This document shows positions 16,111-23,421 of a stretch of DNA of 33,402 bases, one piece after another; position 1 is the stretch's first letter; every line of letters starts with the position of its first letter. The notes beneath the pieces were generated by a model. It saw nothing but the letters and a program-made list of their open reading frames with translations, did no database searches and had not been told where the DNA came from. Source of the DNA: Prevotellaceae bacterium UBA1716 (GTDB lineage: Bacteria; Bacteroidota; Bacteroidia; Bacteroidales; Bacteroidaceae); assembly GCA_002317225.1 (NCBI GenBank), contig DCIW01000191.1:1406-34807 (forward strand), read 5' to 3'. The translations under genes and the position numbers were made by a program.

Positions 16111-16743
16111 ATGGAAGAAATAATACTTAATTTGACAAACGGGGCCCTCGACAACCTCAACTATGGTTGGATAATTCTCTTTATGGCAATAGAGAGTTCA
16201 TTCATCCCATTCCCATCAGAGGTCGTGGTAATTCCTGCTGCATATATGGTTGCTGAGACTGGCGAAATGTCGTATGCTGGCGTAGTGATTGCCGGCACAA
16301 TAGGTTCGCTGATCGGTGCAATGGTCAATTATGCCCTCTCCTATTTCCTTGGCCGACCTATCGTGTATGGGTTTGCAAATTCGCGTTTTGGTCACATGTG
16401 CCTTATCGACGCAGAAAAGGTGGAACAGGCAGAGAAGTTCTTCGACAAGCATGGTGCTGTGTCTACACTTATTGGCCGAATGATTCCTGCTATCCGTCAG
16501 CTTATTTCAATTCCTGCGGGGTTGGCAAAGATGAATCTTGTCAGTTTCACAGCCTTCACTTGCCTTGGTGCTGCGATTTGGAACTGCATTCTTGTTGGCA
16601 TAGGAGTTGCTTTCCATAATATGATGGACAAGGATACACTTGTGCAGACGGTGAGCCACTACAGTCACATCATCGGATATACGGCCATCGGACTCGTCGG
16701 TGCAGCTCTCGCGTATATTATTTATAAAGGTGTAAAGAAATAA
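16111..16743 (+). CDS. DedA-family inner-membrane protein
   Basis: The protein belongs to the DedA/SNARE-associated (VTT) family of polytopic membrane proteins. Members help recycle undecaprenyl phosphate or flip phospholipids and support membrane potential. The 210 residues show the family order: an amphipathic start, a re-entrant segment with ESSFIPFPSEVVVIPAAYM, a glycine-rich helix, and the motif GRMIPAIRQLISIPAGLAKM, whose arginines are functionally important in relatives. Two further helices follow, and a short KGVKK tail. No in-frame start lies before the first helix other than ATG 16111. ffh follows after 15 bases, so dedA and ffh are probably one transcript. The substrate cannot be inferred. 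Confidence 0.92.
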   Translation: MEEIILNLTNGALDNLNYGWIILFMAIESSFIPFPSEVVVIPAAYMVAETGEMSYAGVVIAGTIGSLIGAMVNYALSYFLGRPIVYGFANSRFGHMCLIDAEKVEQAEKFFDKHGAVSTLIGRMIPAIRQLISIPAGLAKMNLVSFTAFTCLGAAIWNCILVGIGVAFHNMMDKDTLVQTVSHYSHIIGYTAIGLVGAALAYIIYKGVKK

Positions 16744-16758
16744 AGAATACAACAATAT

Positions 16759-18096
16759 ATGTTTGAAAATCTAAGTGAACGACTTGAACGATCGTTCAAA
16801 ATACTCAAAGGTGAAGGTAAGATCACCGAAATCAACGTTGCCGAAACTCTCAAAGATGTCCGCAAGGCATTGCTCGAGGCCGACGTAGAATTCAAAGTCG
16901 CTAAGAATTTCGTCAACGAAGTGAAGCAGAAGGCACTCGGCCAGGGTGTGCTCACAGCTGTGAAGCCATCACAGATGATGGTAAAGATAGTGCATGACGA
17001 ACTTGCGCAAATGATGGGTGGCACTGCTGCCGAATTCAATGTGAAGGGAAGTCCTGCAATTGTTCTCATGGCTGGTCTCAACGGTGCCGGTAAGACAACA
17101 ATGTCGGGTAAGCTTGCACTTCTTTTGAAGAAGCAGAACAAGAAGCCTCTTCTTGCCGCTTGTGACACATTCCGTCCAGCGGCGATGGAGCAGTTGCGCG
17201 TTCTTGCAGAACAAGTTGAAGTTCCATGCTACATCGAACAAGGTGCGACAGACCCAGTAAAGGTTGCTCTCAACGCAATTCAGTCTGCTAAAGCAAATGG
17301 CCAAGATGTTGTAATTGTCGATACTGCAGGTCGTCAGTCTATCGATGAGGAACTCATGGTTCAGATTCGAAATATCAAAGATGCCATCAACCCTAACGAG
17401 ACTCTTCTCGTGGTGGATGCCATGATTGGTCAGGAAGCTGTTACTACTGCAAAGACTTTCAACGAGCGTCTTGAAATAGATGGTGTTATCCTTACCAAAC
17501 TCGATGGTGACACTCGTGGTGGTGCCGCTCTCTCTATCCGTACTGTAGTCGACAAGCCTATCAAGTTTGTTGGTACAGGTGAGAAGATGGAGGCTCTCGA
17601 TGTATTCCACCCAGAACGTATGGCAGACCGTATCCTCGGTATGGGTGATATTGTCAGCTTCGTAGAGCGTGCACAACAGCAGTTCGATGAGAATGAGGCT
17701 AAGAAACTCGAGGCAAAAATCAAGAAAAACAAGTTTGACTATAATGATTTCCTCGGTCAGATTCAGCAAATCAAGAAGATGGGTAACATCAAGGACCTCG
17801 CTTCAATGATTCCTGGTGTTGGCAAAGCTATCAAGGATATCGACATCGACGATAATGCGTTCAAGAGCGTAGAGGCTATGATTTCGTCTATGACTCCTTA
17901 TGAACGTGAGCATCCTGAATGTATCAATATGTCGCGTAAGAAGCGTATCGCTCTCGGTTCGGGCAACTCTCTTGATGAGGTTAACCGTGTAACTAAGCAG
18001 TTCGAGCAGATGCGCAAGATGATGCACATGATGACTGGTGCGAAAATGGCTGGTGCCATGAAGCAGATGCAACAGATGCAGAAAATGAGAAGATAG
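16759..18096 (+). CDS. ffh: signal recognition particle GTPase Ffh (SRP54)
   Basis: Ffh binds the SRP RNA and the signal sequences of nascent membrane proteins and docks them on FtsY. The N domain covers about 1-90. The G domain has G1 GLNGAGKTT (106-114), DTFRPAAMEQL, DTAGRQ and the TKLDGDTRGG closing loop. The methionine-rich M domain (about 300-445) ends in AGAMKQMQQMQKMRR and includes the RNA-binding segment near SRKKRIALGSG. The length of 445 is normal. It follows dedA by 15 bases and precedes folD by 41. Its RNA partner is encoded divergently 0.8 kb upstream, an unusually close arrangement. Confidence 0.98.
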   Translation: MFENLSERLERSFKILKGEGKITEINVAETLKDVRKALLEADVEFKVAKNFVNEVKQKALGQGVLTAVKPSQMMVKIVHDELAQMMGGTAAEFNVKGSPAIVLMAGLNGAGKTTMSGKLALLLKKQNKKPLLAACDTFRPAAMEQLRVLAEQVEVPCYIEQGATDPVKVALNAIQSAKANGQDVVIVDTAGRQSIDEELMVQIRNIKDAINPNETLLVVDAMIGQEAVTTAKTFNERLEIDGVILTKLDGDTRGGAALSIRTVVDKPIKFVGTGEKMEALDVFHPERMADRILGMGDIVSFVERAQQQFDENEAKKLEAKIKKNKFDYNDFLGQIQQIKKMGNIKDLASMIPGVGKAIKDIDIDDNAFKSVEAMISSMTPYEREHPECINMSRKKRIALGSGNSLDEVNRVTKQFEQMRKMMHMMTGAKMAGAMKQMQQMQKMRR

Positions 18097-18137
18097 GACT
18101 ATTAAAATTAAAATTTAATATTTACAGACACTAAGAT

Positions 18138-19019
18138 ATGCAACTTATTGACGGCAAAGCAACAGCAGCGGCCATAAAGGCAGAGATTGCTGAAGAGGTA
18201 AAGGCAATCATGGCTAAAGGCGGCAAGCAGCCACATCTCGCTGCTATCCTTGTGGGACATGACGGAGGTTCGGAAACTTATGTGAAGAACAAGGTCATCG
18301 CTTGTGAGCAGTGCGGTTTCAAAAGCACGCTCATTCGCTTTGAGGACGATATCACCGAGGAAACTCTTCTTGAGCAAGTTAAGGCACTCAACGAGGATGA
18401 CGATGTAGACGGTTTCATCGTGCAACTTCCTCTCCCTAAGCACATCTCTGAACAGAAAGTGATCGAAGCAATCGACTATAAGAAGGATGTAGATGGTTTT
18501 CACCCTATCAACGTGGGTCGTATGTCGATCGGTCTGCCTTGCTATGTAAGCGCTACCCCACTCGGAATCACCGATCTTCTCGCTCGCTATAATATTGAGA
18601 CAAGCGGTAAGAAGTGTGTTGTACTTGGTCGCTCCAATATCGTTGGCAAACCTATGGCACAACTTATGATGCAGAAGCGTTATCCGGGTGATGCTACAGT
18701 TACTGTGCTTCATTCTCATTCGAAGAACATCAAGGAAGAATGCCTTGAGGCTGATATCATAATTGCTGCTCTCGGATCGCCTAATTTCGTTACTGCTGAC
18801 ATGGTAAAACCTGGTGCTGTTATCATTGATGTTGGTACAACTCGTGTACCAGATTCAACAAGAAAGAGCGGTTTCCGCCTTAATGGTGATGTAAAGTTTG
18901 ATGAAGTTGCAGAAAAGTGCTCATTCATCACTCCTGTTCCAGGTGGTGTTGGCCCTATGACAATTTGCTCACTTATGAAGAATACCCTCTCAGCTGGTAA
19001 GAAGGAATTCTATAAATAA
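18138..19019 (+). CDS. folD: methylene-THF dehydrogenase / methenyl-THF cyclohydrolase
   Basis: FolD interconverts 5,10-methylene-, methenyl- and 10-formyl-tetrahydrofolate and so feeds purine and formyl-Met synthesis. The 293 residues carry the catalytic pair Y48 and K52 in SETYVKNK, then DGFIVQLPLPKHI, the Rossmann loop GRSNIVGKPMAQLM and the C-terminal PVPGGVGPMT. All are intact. The stop is followed by a 14-bp terminator, which makes dedA-ffh-folD a plausible three-gene transcript. It is cytosolic. Confidence 0.97.
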   Translation: MQLIDGKATAAAIKAEIAEEVKAIMAKGGKQPHLAAILVGHDGGSETYVKNKVIACEQCGFKSTLIRFEDDITEETLLEQVKALNEDDDVDGFIVQLPLPKHISEQKVIEAIDYKKDVDGFHPINVGRMSIGLPCYVSATPLGITDLLARYNIETSGKKCVVLGRSNIVGKPMAQLMMQKRYPGDATVTVLHSHSKNIKEECLEADIIIAALGSPNFVTADMVKPGAVIIDVGTTRVPDSTRKSGFRLNGDVKFDEVAEKCSFITPVPGGVGPMTICSLMKNTLSAGKKEFYK

Positions 19020-19033
19020 TGTGCGATACTACT

Positions 19034-19069
19034 GAAAATGCAACTTTGATGTAAAAAAGTTGCATTTTC
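19034..19069 (+). terminator. folD terminator
   Basis: Arms GAAAATGCAACTTT (19034-19047) and its exact complement at 19056-19069 form a 14-bp stem with an 8-base loop. The -33 box of the tRNA-His promoter begins two bases after the stem. Confidence 0.82.
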
Positions 19070-19070
19070 A

Positions 19071-19102
19071 TTTGGTAGATTTAGAAAAAGTTCTTAACTT
19101 TG
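19071..19102 (+). promoter_or_regulatory. tRNA-His promoter
   Basis: TTTG at 19071-19074, a 20-bp spacer and TAACTTTG at 19095-19102 match the consensus exactly. CACTCGCTAA follows, identical to the sequence at the dnaA promoter. The 5' leader of the pre-tRNA is about 50 nt. Confidence 0.88.
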
Positions 19103-19159
19103 CACTCGCTAAAGGGAACGAAGGACATCAGTCTTGAAATAATCCCAGCAGCCAACATG

Positions 19160-19233
19160 GTGGATGTAGTTCAGTTGGTTAGAGCGTCAGATTGTGGTTC
19201 TGAATGTCGTCGGTTCGAGCCCGACCCTCCACC
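19160..19233 (+). tRNA. tRNA-His (anticodon GUG)
   Basis: The cloverleaf has anticodon GTG in loop TTGTGGT, anticodon stem TCAGA/TCTGA, T arm GTCGG-TTCGAGC-CCGAC and D stem GTTC/GAGC with a wobble. The extra G typical of tRNA-His is at 19159 and faces C at 19233. The acceptor stem GTGGATG/CCTCCAC has one U-C mismatch at its sixth pair. CCA is not encoded; C and T7 follow and act as a terminator tail. Confidence 0.95.
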
Positions 19234-19292
19234 CTTTTTTTCTTATTTTATTTTATATTTCTCTCTCAAAAGGCATAAATAATAAGACTATG

Positions 19293-19330
19293 AATAAAAC
19301 TTCGCTGTGATAGCGAGGTTTTATTTTTTT
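19293..19330 (+). terminator. terminator downstream of tRNA-His
   Basis: A 14-bp stem (19293-19306 with 19312-19325, one T-G wobble), a 5-base loop and a T-rich tail make a strong bidirectional terminator. Confidence 0.8.
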
Positions 19331-19368
19331 ATGTCTACTATGCCTACTAATAAAGATAACATGAACAA

Positions 19369-19447
19369 AATAAGGAGCAAATCTATTAGAGTAAATGTAA
19401 TCTGTGTTTCAGACAATTAATTTGCTCAAATGGATTTGCTCCTTATT
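19369..19447. repeat. 15-bp perfect inverted repeat with a 49-base interior
   Basis: AATAAGGAGCAAATC at 19369-19383 is repeated in inverse at 19433-19447. A third copy of ATTTGCTC lies at 19420-19427, so the left arm has two possible partners. It lies just past the stop of the GH25 gene on the minus strand, where a T-rich tail (TTATTTTG) follows. It may be a long-loop terminator, a small RNA, or a remnant of a small mobile element. Confidence 0.6.
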
Positions 19448-19465
19448 CGATATGCAAGGGATGAA

Positions 19466-20329
19466 TTAAAATTTTATTTCGTTGATTACGTGCCTTCCCA
19501 TAAATTTGTTCAAGTCAACATAACCTTTAATTCCACCAATCTTTCCTTTCGCACTATATTGCCAGATAAGATAATCTCCCGAATTATTAAGTATTGGTGG
19601 CTCAACATCATACTTAGCAATCCAGAACTTATAAGTACCAACAAACTTTGTTCCGTAAAAATGTTTGTTATAGAAGTTCTGACCTGTATAGATGAGTGGT
19701 TTTCGTCCGTATTCCTTTTCCAGCAAACGAAGAAGTTCTTCAAGACATGTATCAAATTTACTCTTTGCGATACCCTTAGGCATCACTTCAACATCAATGA
19801 CAGGAAGCAAGTCTTGTTTTGCCAAGTCTATCATACGCTTAAAATTCTGGAACTGATCGCGTGCAGAAATATTTGCTCTGAAGAAGTGGTAACTACCTAC
19901 TTTCAATCCGTGCTTATGAGCTTCATTTATATTGTAAGAGTATGTATTGTCTGTAATATCAGCACCTTCAGATGCTTTGATGTATACAAATCCGACATGC
20001 GAATCAGCCACAACAGTGCCCCAATCAATCTTTCCCTGATAATGGCTAATGTCAATTCCTTCAAGATTCTGCTTTCCTCCTCCAGCAAAATACAGAAGAT
20101 TTGGTTGTTCATGCATTCGTGGATGAGTATCAGGTTTTGCCTTACGACAGATTTGATCGGGTTCAATATCAAAGCTCACAACCTCAGTTTTCTTCTTTTT
20201 GCTTGTCTTGTCCTTTTTAGCATCAGCAGGTAAACCAATTGCGAAGAAGATGGCAATAAGCACGAAGAAAATCTGTTTGCTTTTATTTATTAAACTTGTT
20301 GTTGGTATGTTAGGGTTTGTATATGTCAT
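19466..20329 (-). CDS. secreted GH25 muramidase (lysozyme)
   Basis: Glycoside hydrolase family 25 enzymes cut the MurNAc-GlcNAc bond of peptidoglycan. With the start at 20329 the protein has 287 residues: an N-terminal hydrophobic segment (about 18-35) serving as signal peptide or anchor, a Lys-rich linker, then the barrel. Family motifs are GIDISHYQG with D93, YIKASEG, GSYHFFRA, PVIDVEV with D179 and E181 (E181 the likely acid), PLIYTG and FWIAKYDVEPP with D241, ending at GYVDLNKF. A longer reading frame reaches 20398, but the -7 box at 20356-20363 lies inside it, so the ATG at 20329 is the real start. It diverges from nudC. Cell-wall remodelling is more likely than phage lysis because no phage gene is near. 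Confidence 0.9.
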   Translation of the reverse strand: MTYTNPNIPTTSLINKSKQIFFVLIAIFFAIGLPADAKKDKTSKKKKTEVVSFDIEPDQICRKAKPDTHPRMHEQPNLLYFAGGGKQNLEGIDISHYQGKIDWGTVVADSHVGFVYIKASEGADITDNTYSYNINEAHKHGLKVGSYHFFRANISARDQFQNFKRMIDLAKQDLLPVIDVEVMPKGIAKSKFDTCLEELLRLLEKEYGRKPLIYTGQNFYNKHFYGTKFVGTYKFWIAKYDVEPPILNNSGDYLIWQYSAKGKIGGIKGYVDLNKFMGRHVINEIKF

Positions 20330-20355
20330 AGGTTTGTAGGTGTCAATAATGTTTG

Positions 20356-20386
20356 CAAAATTAGTATATTTGTTTGATTTTTGCAA
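20356..20386 (-). promoter_or_regulatory. GH25 gene promoter
   Basis: The minus strand has TAATTTTG (20363-20356) with TTG at 20386-20384, a 20-bp spacer. The start near 20351 leaves a leader of about 22 nt and excludes the upstream in-frame ATG. Confidence 0.7.
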
Positions 20387-20458
20387 TTTTATTGGCATCT
20401 CTTAACTTTTTTAAGGATTTTAAGTATGATATGGTAACTTTTTCTCGTAAATTATCAG

Positions 20459-20466
20459 TAAATTTG
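20459..20466 (+). promoter_or_regulatory. nudC -7 box beside the start codon
   Basis: TAAATTTG ends four bases before the GTG start. Transcription would begin at or beside the G of GTG. The -33 region is not recognisable. Confidence 0.55.
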
Positions 20467-20470
20467 CATC

Positions 20471-21304
20471 GTGAAAGATAATGTGTCGACATATTGGTTC
20501 GTTTTTGTAGGCAATAGTTTGCTCTTGCAAAAGGATGAGGAAAAGGATTTTTATTCTGTTCCTCTGTCTGCTTCTGCTCCTGTTGAAGTCAAAGAGTGGA
20601 CATACATACAAGAACTGCCCGAATTGGACGGGCACAATTGTCGAGCATTTCAACTCTCAGTGCCTCCTGTCAATATAAACGATTTTGTTACAGTTGGATT
20701 GAGAGAGTCATATTCCAAATTGTCTTTTGCGATGTATACCATGGCAAGCAAGGCGAGCGAACTTTTGTTTTGGCATTCTAATACAAGGTATTGTGGCGTT
20801 TGTGGCGCTCCAATGAAGAAAAGTACAGAAATCAGCAAGACGTGTACCAATTGCGGAAAAGAAGTGTGGCCTCAAGTTGCTCCCGCAATAATCGTTCGTA
20901 TAAGAAAGCATGCCATAGCTTCTACCGAAGGCACAGAAATTGAGCCAGAGAAGATACTCCTTGTTCATGCCAAAAACTTCCGCAGAAGTGAAATGTATGG
21001 TCTCGTTGCTGGTTTTCTCGAAACAGGTGAAACTCTTGAAGACTGTGTTAGGCGAGAAGTGTGGGAGGAAGTGCATCTCAAGGTTGAAAACATACAATAC
21101 TTTGGCAGTCAGCCATGGCCCTACCCTTGTGGCGTGATGATTGGCTTTACAGCCGATTACGAAAGTGGCGAAATTAAACTTCAGGATGAAGAATTGAGTC
21201 ATGGAGGTTGGTTTGCCAAAAACACAATGCCACCAATTCCTGACAAGATGTCTATAGCCCGAATGCTTATTGACGATTGGATTAATGATTGTCCTTCAAA
21301 TTAA
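20471..21304 (+). CDS. nudC: NAD(H) pyrophosphatase NudC (Nudix)
   Basis: NudC hydrolyses NADH to NMNH and AMP and can remove NAD caps from RNA 5' ends. The zinc ribbon is C108-x2-C111 and C125-x2-C128. The Nudix box spans about 181-203 (GFLETGETLEDCVRREVWEE); its second-to-last position is His instead of the usual Gly. The family-specific SQPWPYP follows at 213-219. Its 277 residues are typical. The start is GTG at 20471, because no ATG precedes the conserved STYWFVF segment; GTG at 20483 is an alternative. The -7 box lies so close that the mRNA looks leaderless. The amidase gene follows after 60 bases with no terminator. Confidence 0.92.
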   Translation: MKDNVSTYWFVFVGNSLLLQKDEEKDFYSVPLSASAPVEVKEWTYIQELPELDGHNCRAFQLSVPPVNINDFVTVGLRESYSKLSFAMYTMASKASELLFWHSNTRYCGVCGAPMKKSTEISKTCTNCGKEVWPQVAPAIIVRIRKHAIASTEGTEIEPEKILLVHAKNFRRSEMYGLVAGFLETGETLEDCVRREVWEEVHLKVENIQYFGSQPWPYPCGVMIGFTADYESGEIKLQDEELSHGGWFAKNTMPPIPDKMSIARMLIDDWINDCPSN

Positions 21305-21364
21305 TATTTGTCATTCATTTTCCACGAATTACCATTTACATACAAAACTCCTTATTTATAAAAT

Positions 21365-22132
21365 ATGCACATCAATAAAAAAAACATCATAACAATCCTT
21401 TTCTTATTCCTCTTTCCTCTTGCAATGATGGCAGATGGATTTACTGTAGTACTTGATGCTGGTCATGGCGGCAAAGACCCTGGTGCCGTCGGTTCACAGA
21501 GAAGTAATCAGGAGAAGAATATCAATCTTGCTGTGGTTAAGGAAGTCGGACGACTCTTAAAGGCAAATAATCCTGACATTAATGTTATATACACTCGTTC
21601 AACTGATACTTTTGTGGAGTTGGGCCGTCGTGCAGAAATTGCCAATAATGCAGAAGCGAACCTATTTGTTTCGGTACATGTAAATGCTGTACCAAAAGGT
21701 GCAAGACAAGTGACGGGTGTCCAGACATACACTCTTACTCTACGTACAGCCAACGAAAATCTTGCCGTTGAAAAGCGAGAGAACTCGGTTATAAGCCTTG
21801 AGGGCACAGGAGCTCAGAAGAAGTATAAGTATGATGATTCTACCGAAGCGCAGATTATGTGGGAGATGATTCAAGAGATGACAATGAAGGAAAGTGTCAA
21901 TTTCGCCAAGAAGGTGCAAAATGAGATGGTCTATACTGGCGGAAGAAAGAACATGGGTGTAAGGCAGGCAAACCTTGCCGTACTGCGTCTTTCGTATATG
22001 CCTGCTGTTCTCCTCGAAATCGGTTATATCTCTACCCCATCCGAAGAGCAATACCTTCTAACAACTGAGGGACAAAACAATATTGCAAAGTGCATTTACA
22101 ATGCTATCGTTAGCTATAAGAAATCAAAGTAA
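21365..22132 (+). CDS. amiC: N-acetylmuramoyl-L-alanine amidase (Amidase_3)
   Basis: This zinc amidase cuts the bond between MurNAc and the stem peptide, a step in daughter-cell separation. The 255-residue protein has a signal peptide (KKNIITILFLFLFPLAMM) and then only the catalytic domain. The zinc ligands are H34 in DAGHGG, E50 and H105 in VSVHVNA; E218 in VLLEIGYIS is the catalytic glutamate. An insert near 120-190 with Lys/Glu-rich helices fits the regulatory helix that blocks the active site in AmiB/AmiC-like enzymes. It lies between nudC and an MCE gene (38 bases). An amidase followed by an MCE protein is a pair I have seen repeatedly in Bacteroidota (from memory), which suggests envelope co-expression. 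Confidence 0.94.
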   Translation: MHINKKNIITILFLFLFPLAMMADGFTVVLDAGHGGKDPGAVGSQRSNQEKNINLAVVKEVGRLLKANNPDINVIYTRSTDTFVELGRRAEIANNAEANLFVSVHVNAVPKGARQVTGVQTYTLTLRTANENLAVEKRENSVISLEGTGAQKKYKYDDSTEAQIMWEMIQEMTMKESVNFAKKVQNEMVYTGGRKNMGVRQANLAVLRLSYMPAVLLEIGYISTPSEEQYLLTTEGQNNIAKCIYNAIVSYKKSK

Positions 22133-22170
22133 TATATATCAATTCTAAAACACATTATTTAATATATAAT

Positions 22171-23073
22171 ATGAAATTTTTCTCTAAAGAAATAAAGATT
22201 GCAATCTCTGCTATCATAGCAGTTGCTATAATATATGTGGGTGCCATTTTTCTGAAAGGGCTAAAACTTTTCGATAACAACGTTACTTATCTCGTTGAAA
22301 TGGACAATGTAGCTGGCCTGACCGAGTCGGGTGAGGTGCTTGCAAATGGACTTAACATCGGAGTAATACGCAATATCACCTACAATCCGGAAAAGCAGAA
22401 CCTCACTCTTGAAGTTGATATCGATCCTGATTTCCAAGTTCCAAATGGTACGACAGCCTTTGTGACTTCTCCTATGCTCGGTGCTCCTGTAGTTAACCTA
22501 AAACTCGGTGCCAACAGTAATGGATTTATGAAACCGGGAGATACTATCTATGGCACATCGGGTACCGACCTCATGTCGGAGGCAGCAAATTTGCTTCCTT
22601 CTGTTAAAGCCCTTATTCCAAAACTCGATTCCATACTTGTGAATCTCAACAATCTCTCAAGTGATCCAGCCCTCGCTGCCTCACTTCATAACCTTGAGTA
22701 TTCAACAAACAACCTCAAGACAACAACTGACCGCATTAATTCTATTCTTGGAAAAGACGTGCCAAACCTTATGGCCAAGGCCAATGGCATTTGTGGTAAT
22801 GTGGAAACGCTCACAAACAATCTTAACAGCGTTGATATAGCAGGAATTGCAGATAATGCCAACAAGACTCTTGCAAATGCCAATAACATTACAAATACCC
22901 TCAACTCCTCACTCCAAAGTAAGGACAATACATTGGGGCTTTTGCTCAATGACAAATCAGTAGCAATACATCTTGATTCTACGGTAATAAATGCTTCAAT
23001 GCTTCTCCAAGACTTGCGTGAACACCCTAAACGTTATGTTCATTTTAGTTTATTCGGACGTAAAGAAAAATAA
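22171..23073 (+). CDS. MlaD/MCE-family lipid-transport protein
   Basis: MCE proteins form periplasmic rings or tubes that move phospholipids between the membranes. This one has an N-terminal membrane anchor (about 8-29), a single MCE domain (about 38-118, with VAGLTESGEVLANGLNIG and GAPVVNLKLG), then about 180 residues of helical sequence rich in Asn, Leu and Thr that suits a coiled-coil barrel. The 300-residue length fits the single-domain Bacteroidota type. The partner permease (MlaE) and ATPase (MlaF) are not in the window. It follows the amidase by 38 bases. No strong terminator follows; the run TATTTT...AAAATA at about 23079-23098 is a weak candidate. Confidence 0.92.
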   Translation: MKFFSKEIKIAISAIIAVAIIYVGAIFLKGLKLFDNNVTYLVEMDNVAGLTESGEVLANGLNIGVIRNITYNPEKQNLTLEVDIDPDFQVPNGTTAFVTSPMLGAPVVNLKLGANSNGFMKPGDTIYGTSGTDLMSEAANLLPSVKALIPKLDSILVNLNNLSSDPALAASLHNLEYSTNNLKTTTDRINSILGKDVPNLMAKANGICGNVETLTNNLNSVDIAGIADNANKTLANANNITNTLNSSLQSKDNTLGLLLNDKSVAIHLDSTVINASMLLQDLREHPKRYVHFSLFGRKEK

Positions 23074-23338
23074 TCCTATTTTAATTAAGTCAAAATAATA
23101 TTTTTCATTATTACACTAACGTACAATTACGCAAAAACACTTATAAAACAGTGTGATATAATAAGAGTTCGATAGTGTGTGAAACAACCTAAAACAAACT
23201 AACGAACACTACAATTGCCTAATATTCAGTTTAATTTAATATTGTCAAATAAAACAACACCACTTATTTGCTTTATTTCGTAAATAACTGAAAAGGGCAA
23301 TCGTAACAAAATGTCAAGAAGTAAAGCTTAAAACAAAT
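23074..23338. other. AT-rich gap upstream of dnaA
   Basis: No gene is seen between the MCE stop and the dnaA promoter. The stretch holds short repeats of ACACTA or its complement (about 23112, 23173, 23206) and small hairpins such as ACACT/AGTGT. I found no copy of the canonical DnaA box TTATCCACA on either strand, so there is no direct support for an origin here. Confidence 0.6.
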
Positions 23339-23369
23339 TTTGTCAATTCAAAAAGATTGCCTAACTTTG
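23339..23369 (+). promoter_or_regulatory. dnaA promoter
   Basis: TTTG at 23339-23342, a 19-bp spacer and TAACTTTG at 23362-23369, followed by CACTCGCTAA. The start near 23374 gives a leader of about 48 nt. Confidence 0.85.
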
Positions 23370-23421
23370 CACTCGCTAAGGAAAAAGCACGTCTAATAAT
23401 AAAGTCAAACAATATATAATA

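Noticed and set aside
19100..19282. 60-codon plus-strand open frame over tRNA-His
   Set aside because: It overlaps the whole tRNA gene and its promoter; the reading frame is incidental.
19430..20233. 267-codon plus-strand open frame
   Set aside because: It lies exactly opposite the GH25 muramidase gene, whose frame shows all family motifs. The plus-strand translation has no recognisable domain.
19466..20329. Phage endolysin or prophage remnant
   Set aside because: The GH25 enzyme has its own promoter and signal peptide and no phage gene is near. Codon use is like the neighbours.
23074..23421. Replication origin next to dnaA
   Set aside because: The gap is AT-rich and has small repeats, but no TTATCCACA-type DnaA box was found on either strand, and Bacteroidota origins are often not beside dnaA. 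A GC-skew plot of the whole chromosome would decide.
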